A DNA stretch of 22,374 nt from a virus: the IMG/VR virus record IMGVR_UViG_3300029319_000566, positions 1 to 22,374 of that record; one strand, given 5' to 3'. Below the pieces are notes generated by a model that made no database searches, was not told the DNA's origin, and saw only the letters and a program-made list of their open reading frames with translations. Below are positions 17,130 to 22,374 of this stretch, one piece after another; within the stretch, counting starts at the first letter, position 1; every line of letters starts with the position of its first letter. A program made the translations under genes and the position numbers.

Positions 17130-18908
17130 TTAAATTCCAAATGCCTGTGCCATTGTTGGAACACCTTGACCTCCACCTTGTGCTAATAGTTGTTGTTGTA
17201 TCATTGCTTCCTGTTCAGGAGACATCTGTGGTTCTTCAGGTGTATAGAATTGTTTCATTATTTCTGTAATAGCATTTGGATTTTCATAAATTGCTATTGC
17301 AGCCATAGTTGCAGATGGGTCACCTTGTGCCGACCTTGCAAGTATAGAGTCAAACAATACACCTTCTGCTTTGTTTTTTCTAATACGCTCTTGTACTTTT
17401 GCTATATTTTCTAGACCGTCAATATTATCTTGTAATGTTTCTACATCTATAACACCAGCTTGTAAAAGTTGTAAACCTGTAACAATTTTCTGTGGTTCAT
17501 CAAAACCAGCCATAACACCGTAGATACGTCTTGTAGTAAAATTACCTCCTATATCTTTAAGAGGTTGATAATTCTCACTAAAAGCTGCACCTGCGTAATA
17601 ACCTGCCATAGGTTTTTTAGTTATACCTTGTTGATAAGATAGAACTACATCTAGCTCTAATCTTTTTGCATCCATATCAATTAAACCATGTTTAATTATT
17701 TCTCTATATTCATTTATCATCAAAGACATAGTGCTATTTAATTCTGATAAACCTGCACCAGTTACAAAAGAGTTTGGAGATTGTGAGTCATCAGTTACTG
17801 GATAACCACCTACCATTCTTAGTTGTCGTTCTAATCTATCAATTTGTTGAAACAACTGATATGGAATATTGTTTGATGGTTTAGATACTTGTGTACCAGG
17901 AGACAAGTAGTTTACAGCAAATCTACCTTTTCTATATTGACCAGACTCTAACTCACCTGATATGTTTGTTTCAGTAAATACTGAGTCTTCCATAGCTATA
18001 GCTGACATAATATTTATTTTTGCCATCATAGCCATTAAACCTATTACGTGGTCATATTGTCCTTTGAGTTCATCAAAAGAAACTTTCTTCATAAACACAA
18101 ATGGTGGTGTAGATAATACGTTAGGTATAAAATCTAATATCATTGACCTTTCAGGAAATACAACGTATGTACCACCTTGGTCATAATATTCTATTATCTT
18201 TACACCTTGTGTTGTATTGTCTTCCCAGTTAGAAGATGTATTACTATCGTATGTTAAAAAAGATGATGCTGCTGTAGATATGTTATCTGTATCATCTTCA
18301 TCTTTGTTTAATATCTCATCTGCAAACTCTGGATAAATTTGTGCAAGTTTATATCTAGGTACTCTTCTAACAACTGCTAGTTCTCTTGGTTGTTGGTCAG
18401 GACCAAAGTTTCCTGGAAATGTATCGTATGGGTCTCTTAGTTCTGCAGAAGGATATGCAAAACCATTTTTATCTATCTTAGTTGTCATAACCCAAGCACA
18501 ATAACCATAACCAGGTAACCATCTAGATGCTTGTGCTAATTGTAAATTTAAATTTTGTTTGTCATCATAGTTTGTAACAATACGTTCTAGTTTATCTGCC
18601 ATAGCTTTAGACCTTGTAGAGTCATTGTTGTTAGGTACATCTACTCTTACTTGTGGTACACCAGATACTTTTTGTGCAAGTCTATCAATACCAGATTGCA
18701 ACATGTTTGGTGCAGGTAACAAGTCAGCATCTGACGTTTCCATTGTGTTACCTAATAATGCTTTTATACCATCAGGTCCACCATTGAGTATTGCTTTTAT
18801 TCTTGCTTTAGATATTTGTCTATCTTGTACACCTTTACCAGAAGTTAATGTTGCAGCAGACCTTACGATTTCTTGATAATCTTTTAGTCCTATGTTCTCT
18901 ATTGCCAT
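17130..18908 (-). CDS. Portal protein (592 aa)
   Basis: Forms the dodecameric ring at the special capsid vertex through which DNA is packaged and ejected. It directly follows the large terminase (10-base overlap), has the size of podoviral portals, and shows the expected mix of an N-terminal helical part, a beta-rich wing (RWLPGYGYCAWVMTTKIDKN, LRDPYDTFPGNFGPD), a long stem/clip region (VSFDELKGQYDHVIGLMAMM) and a glutamine/methionine-rich helical C-terminus (MSPEQEAMIQQQLLAQGGGQ), which in other portals builds the crown or barrel. No sequence motif is diagnostic for portals, so this rests on architecture and position, but I consider it solid. Confidence 0.85.
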   Translation of the reverse strand: MAIENIGLKDYQEIVRSAATLTSGKGVQDRQISKARIKAILNGGPDGIKALLGNTMETSDADLLPAPNMLQSGIDRLAQKVSGVPQVRVDVPNNNDSTRSKAMADKLERIVTNYDDKQNLNLQLAQASRWLPGYGYCAWVMTTKIDKNGFAYPSAELRDPYDTFPGNFGPDQQPRELAVVRRVPRYKLAQIYPEFADEILNKDEDDTDNISTAASSFLTYDSNTSSNWEDNTTQGVKIIEYYDQGGTYVVFPERSMILDFIPNVLSTPPFVFMKKVSFDELKGQYDHVIGLMAMMAKINIMSAIAMEDSVFTETNISGELESGQYRKGRFAVNYLSPGTQVSKPSNNIPYQLFQQIDRLERQLRMVGGYPVTDDSQSPNSFVTGAGLSELNSTMSLMINEYREIIKHGLIDMDAKRLELDVVLSYQQGITKKPMAGYYAGAAFSENYQPLKDIGGNFTTRRIYGVMAGFDEPQKIVTGLQLLQAGVIDVETLQDNIDGLENIAKVQERIRKNKAEGVLFDSILARSAQGDPSATMAAIAIYENPNAITEIMKQFYTPEEPQMSPEQEAMIQQQLLAQGGGQGVPTMAQAFGI

Positions 18909-20809
18909 GTTGGTAAATCTATCTCCGTTACTTTGTACTCGCCATAACTAGGATTATAATCTAATCCTATGTCTGCAGCATGTTCTTTTTGCATGCGTCT
19001 AAACACCTTCATTGGAAACCACCCAGCCATAACTATGTCTGTTTTCTCTTTGTTTCTTCTAGAGACAGGTTTCCCATCAAAGTATAACAGTTGTTGCCTA
19101 TATTTTTGTACTTTTGCTGTAGATTCTCCATCACCAGCAGGCAAATGTATTCTTTTGTTTTCAAACAATGCAGCCATTGCACCTACACCATATAGTGGGT
19201 CATGTTTGTTTTTACCAGTCAGGTGTCCTTGTGTTGTTATACCAGAACGTAATGTAAATTCTTTTATAGAATCATCTTGTCTTATTGCAGTCTGAAAACC
19301 ATTTTCTTCTATAATCCAATGTCTACAGTCATACTTATGTAACCAGTCAGACATTTGGTCTAACGCTGCACGTGTACCTCCACCTCGTCTGTTTTCTAAA
19401 TCAACTAGATAGAGTTCACCTCTGTATTGGTCTATACCCCACAAGACGCTTGCTTGGTAACCACTTGATGCAGGGTCTAAACCAGCAACTAAATACAAGT
19501 TTTTATATACTTGTCCTAAAACTAAATCAGGTCTCATACATTGGTCAATCATGTTCATTGTAAATATCTGTGTACCTTCTACATATGCTTGGTTGTAATA
19601 CACCATCTCAAATGTTTGTCTACCACCTGTAGATTCTGCAGACCGCAACCTAGATTGTAACCATTTAAAACTTCTTTTAGTTGGCCATAACATGCAATTA
19701 ACATGGTCCTCTACAATATGTTCTGGTATCTCACATTCTATTTTGTGTGCTGTTTCTACAATCGATGTAAAGTTTTCTGACTCTAGTAAATGGTTATATA
19801 AATCATCAGGATGTTGTCTAGAGCCAATAACAACTACAGCTGTATGTTCTTCTTTACGACTAGATAGTGTTGTTGTCCACCATTGTCTTGTAGATTCTCT
19901 AGCACCAGGTTGTTGTGTAGTTTGATGGTCCTCTATGTCGTCAGCAATAATCAAATCACAGTCTCTAGATAATATCTTGCCACCCTTACCTACAGCAACC
20001 ATAGTAGGTGATTTAATACCTGCTACTGTTCTTGTGCCTACAGTAAATTGATTCTGTGACCAGTTCTTACCTGACCTGTTATCTGGTTTAAAATTTGTAC
20101 CAGGTGCGCAAAAATCTGCCTGTAGTTCTTCATTAGTATCTAACACGTCTAACACAGCAGATAATGCGTTCTTTGCTATATCTTCATTACCACCTACCCA
20201 CATAATTCTTATGTTTGGATTAAGACATATCTGGTAAACAGCAAAGTGTATTAACAACTCTGTCTTACCATGTCTAGGTGGGCTAAGTATTAATAGTTCT
20301 TTACCATTGTCTATAGAATCTATTATGTTATTTATCCAGTTTGTATGAAAATCCGCGGTCTCGTATTTTTTTCCTAGTTCTGTTTCAAAGTATTTGTTGC
20401 GGAAGCTTGAAAAATTTTTGAGGTTTCTTTTAGCTTCTTTGGATAACTCCCACTCTTCTGCAGCTATTGCATTTTTACTATCTATCTTGAAGGCAGCAAG
20501 CATACGGGAAACGGTAGCAGAAGTGCAACCAAGGAGAGAAGCCGCCTCGACTACCGTCATGTCGCCATTTGCTACTGCCTCTGCTAATCCCTCGCTTACG
20601 AAAGCTCGGTAATACTGTCCCCTACGCACACTAGCGTAGTCCCCGTTATCACTATTATATTCCTTATTGATAGGTTTTGTGTCAACTTTCTGATTATGTC
20701 TTTTTGCTGCTGCCCAGACTCTTTTGTTGCATTGGGTAGAGCAGAATTTACGTTGTTTACCTGTTAGACGCTTTTTACAGCTAGGTGCGTGACATATCAA
20801 ATTTGTCAT
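18899..20809 (-). CDS. terL: Terminase large subunit with N-terminal Zn-finger/HTH extension
   Basis: The ATP-driven DNA-packaging motor and headful nuclease. Walker A is SPPRHGKT at residues 176-183, Walker B is LIIADDIED at 286-294, and RNase-H-like nuclease acidic residues lie at D445 (VAGLDPASSG), E501/E502 (IIEENG) and D591 (TDIVMAGW). The extra N-terminus is unusual: C6, C11, C23 and C27 form a possible zinc-binding cluster (CHAPSC...FCSTQC), and residues about 84-110 (MTVVEAASLLGCTSATVSRM) form a helix-turn-helix. No separate small terminase gene is visible, so this extension may supply DNA recognition. The start at 20809 has AAGGAT about 11 bases upstream and lies just downstream of a minus-strand promoter, making this the first late gene. 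Confidence 0.93.
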   Translation of the reverse strand: MTNLICHAPSCKKRLTGKQRKFCSTQCNKRVWAAAKRHNQKVDTKPINKEYNSDNGDYASVRRGQYYRAFVSEGLAEAVANGDMTVVEAASLLGCTSATVSRMLAAFKIDSKNAIAAEEWELSKEAKRNLKNFSSFRNKYFETELGKKYETADFHTNWINNIIDSIDNGKELLILSPPRHGKTELLIHFAVYQICLNPNIRIMWVGGNEDIAKNALSAVLDVLDTNEELQADFCAPGTNFKPDNRSGKNWSQNQFTVGTRTVAGIKSPTMVAVGKGGKILSRDCDLIIADDIEDHQTTQQPGARESTRQWWTTTLSSRKEEHTAVVVIGSRQHPDDLYNHLLESENFTSIVETAHKIECEIPEHIVEDHVNCMLWPTKRSFKWLQSRLRSAESTGGRQTFEMVYYNQAYVEGTQIFTMNMIDQCMRPDLVLGQVYKNLYLVAGLDPASSGYQASVLWGIDQYRGELYLVDLENRRGGGTRAALDQMSDWLHKYDCRHWIIEENGFQTAIRQDDSIKEFTLRSGITTQGHLTGKNKHDPLYGVGAMAALFENKRIHLPAGDGESTAKVQKYRQQLLYFDGKPVSRRNKEKTDIVMAGWFPMKVFRRMQKEHAADIGLDYNPSYGEYKVTEIDLPTWQ

Positions 20810-20833
20810 TAAAATCTATATCCTTGTAGATTG

Positions 20834-20861
20834 TTGCTTAGATAGAATTATATGTTATAGT
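20834..20861 (+). promoter_or_regulatory. Plus-strand extended -10 promoter for small-gene block
   Basis: TTGCTT at 20834-20839, a 16-base spacer and TATAGT at 20856-20861 with a TG one base upstream (TGTTATAGT, extended -10). A sigma70-type promoter firing right would start at about 20868 and transcribe the 37-aa gene and everything beyond. It lies inside the divergent intergenic region and shares bases with the opposing promoter. Confidence 0.5.
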
Positions 20862-20875
20862 TCTACTAAATACAA
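20847..20875 (-). promoter_or_regulatory. Minus-strand promoter for terminase/late block
   Basis: A perfect TATAAT (20847-20852 on the plus coordinate, read on minus) is preceded at 17 bases by TTGTAT (20870-20875), a half-matching -35. It drives toward the terminase start at 20809. It interleaves with the plus-strand promoter, so the two may interfere or be jointly regulated. Confidence 0.5.
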
Positions 20876-20919
20876 ACACTCAAACTAAGTATTTTGTTAC
20901 AGGTGAAGGTGCAATCGGG

Positions 20920-21033
20920 ATGCAAAAAGCTGCTGACTGGCAAGACAGTAACGTAGAAACGCAAAAGCAGTACCCAAGGAGATTAGAAAAGTTTGATTTA
21001 GGCCTCCGCGACTATATGCCCGCTTACGCCTAA
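20920..21033 (+). CDS. Small hypothetical protein (37 aa)
   Basis: A 37-codon frame, MQKAADWQDSNVETQKQY ... DYMPAYA, starting at an ATG with AAGG about 10 bases upstream and roughly 50 bases downstream of the plus-strand promoter. The frame is open upstream back to 20842 without another ATG or GTG start, which supports real coding selection but leaves the start slightly uncertain. It is charged, with two basic residues in the centre (PRRLEKFDLGLRD) and no cysteine or membrane segment. No family recognised. Its codon use is richer in G and C than the flanking non-coding DNA, which argues that it is a gene. Confidence 0.5.
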   Translation: MQKAADWQDSNVETQKQYPRRLEKFDLGLRDYMPAYA

Positions 21034-21097
21034 AACCCCTGTACTTACTTACTGTTTTATGTACAAAAGATTACCAACATATTTTTCTAGACATACG

Positions 21098-21109
21098 TAC
21101 TATATAGTA
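21098..21109. repeat. 12-bp perfect palindrome
   Basis: TACTATATAGTA reads the same on both strands. It may be an operator for a dimeric regulator or simply a chance AT-rich palindrome; it is the first of a string of inverted repeats. Confidence 0.5.
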
Positions 21110-21128
21110 AGAGTGCAGATTAACATCT

Positions 21129-21223
21129 GCTAGTCATACAATACTTACAGACAGATAAAATATACATACCTTCGGTATATATTTTACTGCTGTAATGTAT
21201 TGCTGTATGTAATACAGACTAGC
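21129..21223 (+). other. 95-nt near-continuous hairpin
   Basis: Helices nest from outside in: GCTAGTC/GACTAGC (21129-21135 with 21217-21223), CAATAC/GTATTG (21139-21144 with 21197-21202), TTACAG/CTGTAA (21145-21150 with 21090+100 series, i.e. 21190-21195), CAG/CTG (21152-21154 with 21187-21189), TAAAATAT/ATATTTTA (21156-21163 with 21179-21186) and ATAC/GTAT (21166-21169 with 21175-21178) around a CTTCG loop. Bulges inside are one or two bases; the largest unpaired stretch is on the outer 3' side. About 34 bp pair without any coding constraint. It has no T-run after it, so it is not a standard terminator. It could be an RNase III substrate, a small RNA or a replication hairpin. Confidence 0.7.
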
Positions 21224-21227
21224 TTGC

Positions 21228-21243
21228 TACTGTATGTACAGTA
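21228..21243. repeat. 16-bp palindrome, copy A
   Basis: TACTGTATGTACAGTA: 7-bp arms around TG. Its reverse complement is identical, base for base, to copy B at 21399-21414. Candidate operator for a dimeric regulator. Confidence 0.6.
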
Positions 21244-21257
21244 TTTAAATTAAATAC
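21241..21257. repeat. 17-bp inverted repeat
   Basis: GTATTTAA and TTAAATAC flank a single central A. It overlaps the last three bases of the preceding palindrome. AT-rich, so chance cannot be excluded. Confidence 0.45.
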
Positions 21258-21287
21258 GACCATATGTAGTTTAAATGTATTCCTATA

Positions 21288-21331
21288 TAGATATATGTTT
21301 TATATATCCTTTGGATATAAAACAATATCTA
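21288..21331 (+). promoter_or_regulatory. Hairpin upstream of 86-aa gene
   Basis: TAGATAT/ATATCTA (21288-21294 with 21325-21331) closes a stem TGTTTTAT..ATCC/GGATATAAAACA (21296-21309 with 21313-21324) with a 2-base bulge and a TTT loop. It ends 32 bases before the start codon at 21363, leaving the ribosome site free. One of a series of pre-gene hairpins on this strand. Confidence 0.6.
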
Positions 21332-21362
21332 TTATGTCAACTAGATTATGAAAGGAGATTAT

Positions 21363-21623
21363 ATGTCTTATCTAGTAAAGAATAACGTAAGGTGCAACTA
21401 CTGTACATACAGTATTGTACATAATGGCGAGCGCTACTGGAAGCGTGGTAACAAAGTTAACCAGCGTACAGGCGAGCCAATTAGGTATCCATTGTATCTG
21501 CACTTTACGTGTGGTAAAGAACTCTATGCTAAAGGTGAAAACCTTTGGCTATGGGGCAAAAAAGATAGTCCTAAGTCTAAGATATCTAAGAGTAGATTTC
21601 GAAACCTAAGACTATTTAGCTAA
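21363..21623 (+). CDS. Small basic putative zinc-binding protein (86 aa)
   Basis: I choose the ATG at 21363 (MSYLVKNNVRCNYC) over the one at 21348, because AAAGGAG sits 7-8 bases before 21363 and would lie inside the coding frame otherwise. The 86-aa protein is strongly basic and aromatic, with C-x2-C at residues 11-14 (CNYC) and a further H-x2-C (HFTC) near residue 50, a spacing suggestive of a small treble-clef or zinc-ribbon fold. The C-terminus is a lysine/serine/arginine tail (KKDSPKSKISKSRFRNLR) that could contact nucleic acid. No family recognised. A copy of the 16-bp palindrome lies inside its coding sequence over the CxxC codons. Confidence 0.75.
   Translation: MSYLVKNNVRCNYCTYSIVHNGERYWKRGNKVNQRTGEPIRYPLYLHFTCGKELYAKGENLWLWGKKDSPKSKISKSRFRNLRLFS
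21399..21414. repeat. 16-bp palindrome, copy B (inside the 86-aa gene)
   Basis: TACTGTACATACAGTA, the exact reverse complement of copy A 155 bases upstream. It encodes the Y-C-T-Y-S part of the CxxC region, so coding constraint and binding-site constraint would overlap here. Confidence 0.6.
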
Positions 21624-21667
21624 TTATATAATACTGTACTGAGCCTATGCCAGTACAGTATATATAA
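21624..21667 (+). promoter_or_regulatory. Intergenic hairpin with AGCCTATGC loop (first copy)
   Basis: Starts at the base after the TAA of the 86-aa gene. Perfect 11-bp stem ATACTGTACTG/CAGTACAGTAT (21631-21641 with 21651-21661) extended, past a bulged A, by TTATAT/ATATAA (21624-21629 with 21662-21667). The 9-base loop is AGCCTATGC. No T-run follows. The next ribosome site (AGAAAGGA) begins 11 bases downstream. Likely an mRNA processing, stability or coupling element. Confidence 0.7.
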
Positions 21668-21692
21668 ATAATATTATAGAAAGGATAATGTT

Positions 21693-21779
21693 ATGGAAAC
21701 TATAGATGAAATCTACTATGGAGATATCGTTGACGAACAAGTCGCTAACTATCTTTATTGGTGGTATTACTATGAATAA
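21693..21779 (+). CDS. Tiny aromatic protein (28 aa)
   Basis: METIDEIYYGDIVDEQVANY followed by LYWWYYYE: an acidic N-terminal half and an extremely aromatic end, seven W/Y in the last ten residues. The ATG at 21693 has AGAAAGGA 8 bases upstream, the strongest argument that it is translated. Its end overlaps the start of the 51-aa gene by 8 bases, so the two are probably coupled. No family recognised. It could be a membrane- or protein-binding peptide that acts on the host early in infection; it could also mainly serve to couple translation. Confidence 0.55.
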   Translation: METIDEIYYGDIVDEQVANYLYWWYYYE

Positions 21780-21927
21780 ATATATCCAAACTACTTGGTT
21801 TTACTATTGGATATGGTTACCTATTGCTTGTGCTATTGAAACTAAAAGCAATCTATACGAAGTATATAGTGAGCTTTGGTTGATTAATAGCATCAAGCTA
21901 GGTAAATATAAACAATACTTAGGATAG
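21772..21927 (+). CDS. Small aromatic, possibly membrane-associated protein (51 aa)
   Basis: MNKYIQTTWFYYWIWLPIAC followed by a more polar C-terminus (YEVYSELWLINSIKLGKYKQ). Residues 8-21 are strongly hydrophobic and aromatic, possibly a short membrane-interface helix. The start at 21772 lies inside the end of the 28-aa gene (8-base overlap) with GGTGGT as a weak ribosome site, so it is probably translated by coupling. The longer frame opening at 21706 overlaps the 28-aa gene and has no ribosome site. No family is recognised. The next hairpin starts directly after its stop codon. Confidence 0.55.
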   Translation: MNKYIQTTWFYYWIWLPIACAIETKSNLYEVYSELWLINSIKLGKYKQYLG

Positions 21928-21968
21928 ATATCCTAGTGCGTTAAGCCTATGCTAACGCACAAGGATAT
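21928..21968 (+). promoter_or_regulatory. Intergenic hairpin with AGCCTATGC loop (second copy)
   Basis: Begins at the base after the TAG of the 51-aa gene. ATATCCT/AGGATAT (21928-21934 with 21962-21968) and GTGCGTTA/TAACGCAC (21936-21943 with 21953-21960), separated by one A.A mismatch, give a 15-bp stem. The 9-base loop AGCCTATGC is identical to that at 21642-21650, although the stems are unrelated. Not followed by a T-run. Confidence 0.75.
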
Positions 21969-22024
21969 GTATATGCAAGTATATATGTCAAGTATAAGCT
22001 ATAAGAAAGAAAGTGAGTTATATT

Positions 22025-22297
22025 ATGGCAAAACCTATGAATCCGGTTGTCTGCGGTATATCAGGCAAAGTAATGACCGAATGGCGTGAGCGCACATTCG
22101 TGCAAAGATACATCAAAGGTGAATTGGTAACAATTCCTTTGTATCTTAGCATTGATGAAGTGATTGCACTTCACAAGCAAAGTCCTACTTATATTGATAA
22201 GAAGGCAGCTGAAGCCGATGCAGTTGAATCTGCAAAGTCTGATGCCGAGGACAACGCTGTTGAGGAACAACAGCTTGAAGGGATTAGCGAGTTCTAA
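22025..22297 (+). CDS. Small hypothetical protein with acidic tail (90 aa)
   Basis: I choose the ATG at 22025 (MAKPMNPVVCGISGKVM); a GTG at 22013 in frame would add four residues and has AAGAAAGAA upstream, so either start is possible. The first 55 residues look folded (TEWRERTFVQRYIKGELVTI, PLYLSIDEVIALHK), and the last 33 are an acidic, alanine-rich tail (EADAVESAKSDAEDNAVEEQ), of the type found on DNA-mimic or host-protein-binding phage proteins. No family recognised. It shares a C...G-basic-PLYL layout with the 86-aa protein but lacks its second cysteine pair. Confidence 0.75.
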   Translation: MAKPMNPVVCGISGKVMTEWRERTFVQRYIKGELVTIPLYLSIDEVIALHKQSPTYIDKKAAEADAVESAKSDAEDNAVEEQQLEGISEF

Positions 22298-22305
22298 TTC
22301 CTTTG

Positions 22306-22350
22306 TAAGTCTTTAGTACCTATCCAGTAAGGTAGGTACTATAAGATTTA
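22306..22350 (+). promoter_or_regulatory. Intergenic hairpin before the last gene
   Basis: TAAGTCTT/AAGATTTA (22306-22313 with 22343-22350, one G.T pair), TAGTACCTA/TAGGTACTA (22314-22322 with 22333-22341) and CC/GG (22324-22325 with 22331-22332) around an AGTAA loop. About 19 bp with single-base bulges. It ends immediately before the AGAAAGGA ribosome site of the next gene. The loop differs from the two AGCCTATGC hairpins. Confidence 0.7.
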
Positions 22351-22365
22351 TAGAAAGGAATAACA

Positions 22366-22374
22366 ATGTGTGAC
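22366..22374 (+). CDS. Start of next small gene (partial, 3 codons)
   Basis: ATG TGT GAC at the window edge, preceded by AGAAAGGA 6-7 bases upstream, the same ribosome-site context as the 28-aa gene. Only Met-Cys-Asp is visible, so nothing can be said about function. Confidence 0.5.

Larger units (their letters stand above)
21034..21362 (+). other. Non-coding region rich in inverted repeats
   Basis: 329 bases without a supportable gene. It contains a 12-bp perfect palindrome TACTATATAGTA (21098-21109), GCAGAT/ATCTGC (21115-21130), a 95-nt hairpin (21129-21223), a 16-bp palindrome (21228-21243), GTATTTAA-A-TTAAATAC (21241-21257) and a hairpin just before the next gene (21288-21331). Such density suggests a regulatory or replication-initiation region, or a structured RNA. 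The last bases hold the ribosome site (AAAGGAG) of the 86-aa gene. Confidence 0.6.

Noticed and set aside
17129-17176. Upstream ATG at 17176 for the small gene after the portal
   Set aside because: It would overlap the portal coding sequence by 47 bases, and the ATG at 17128, 1 base after the portal stop, fits the operon spacing better.
21059-21133. 24-codon plus-strand frame MYKRLPTYFSRH...
   Set aside because: No ribosome site, and it runs into the 5' part of the long hairpin and ends there; more likely chance.
21034-21362. CRISPR array or intrinsic terminators among the inverted repeats
   Set aside because: Repeats are not regularly spaced direct repeats, and none of the hairpins is followed by a T-run.
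21985-22086. 33-codon plus-strand frame MSSISYKKESELYYGK...
   Set aside because: It overlaps the 90-aa gene in another frame and has no ribosome site; the 90-aa frame is longer and better composed.
1-22374. Lysogeny or mobile-element functions
   Set aside because: No integrase, excisionase, repressor-like gene, transposase or attachment-site-like repeat was seen, so there is no support for a temperate lifestyle from this window.

Overview
This window is a piece of the genome of a tailed double-stranded DNA phage. It is AT-rich, densely packed and free of obvious host genes. Positions 1-20809 are one long late (virion) gene block read entirely on the minus strand. Positions from about 20830 to the right end hold a divergent plus-strand block of very small genes. 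No integrase, repressor, transposase, tRNA or CRISPR array was seen. The virion set (terminase, portal, scaffold, HK97-fold capsid protein, an adaptor-like and a propeller-containing nozzle-like protein, several large putative ejection proteins, and no tape measure or tail tube in this window) points to a short-tailed, podovirus-like phage. The base composition and several protein styles are those of marine virioplankton. The shape of parts of the 316-aa and 1916-aa proteins reminds me of actinobacterial phages, so a low-GC marine actinobacterium is a possible host, but this rests on memory and is weak.

Layout of the minus-strand block in transcription order, right to left: large terminase with an N-terminal Zn-finger/HTH extension (20809-18899); portal (18908-17130); a 54-aa protein; a 128-aa disordered protein; a 1916-aa giant protein (16591-10841); four further proteins of 456, 277, 414 and 316 aa; a roughly 200-nt gap that appears to encode a folded leader RNA behind a TATAAT box; scaffold (6243-5770); major capsid protein (5728-4607); 112-aa and 64-aa small virion proteins; a 334-aa adaptor-like protein; a 659-aa beta-propeller protein; a 190-aa tail-fibre-type protein; a 110-aa small virion protein; and the start of another tail gene running off the left edge. 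Most junctions are TAATG or ATGA overlaps, so the block is translationally coupled. The giant gene and its four followers occupy about 10 kb between portal and scaffold and are best read as DNA-ejection or internal virion proteins.

The plus-strand block starts from an extended -10 promoter that interleaves with a minus-strand promoter for the terminase block. It encodes proteins of 37, 86, 28, 51 and 90 aa and the start of one more. None is recognisable. Its striking property is RNA/DNA structure: a 95-nt hairpin, a 16-bp palindrome present twice in opposite orientation, and a long hairpin in almost every intergenic gap. Two of these hairpins start at the base after a stop codon and share an identical 9-nt loop (AGCCTATGC) on unrelated stems. 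This hairpin-punctuated early region, and the folded leader before the scaffold gene, are the most likely places for something undescribed.
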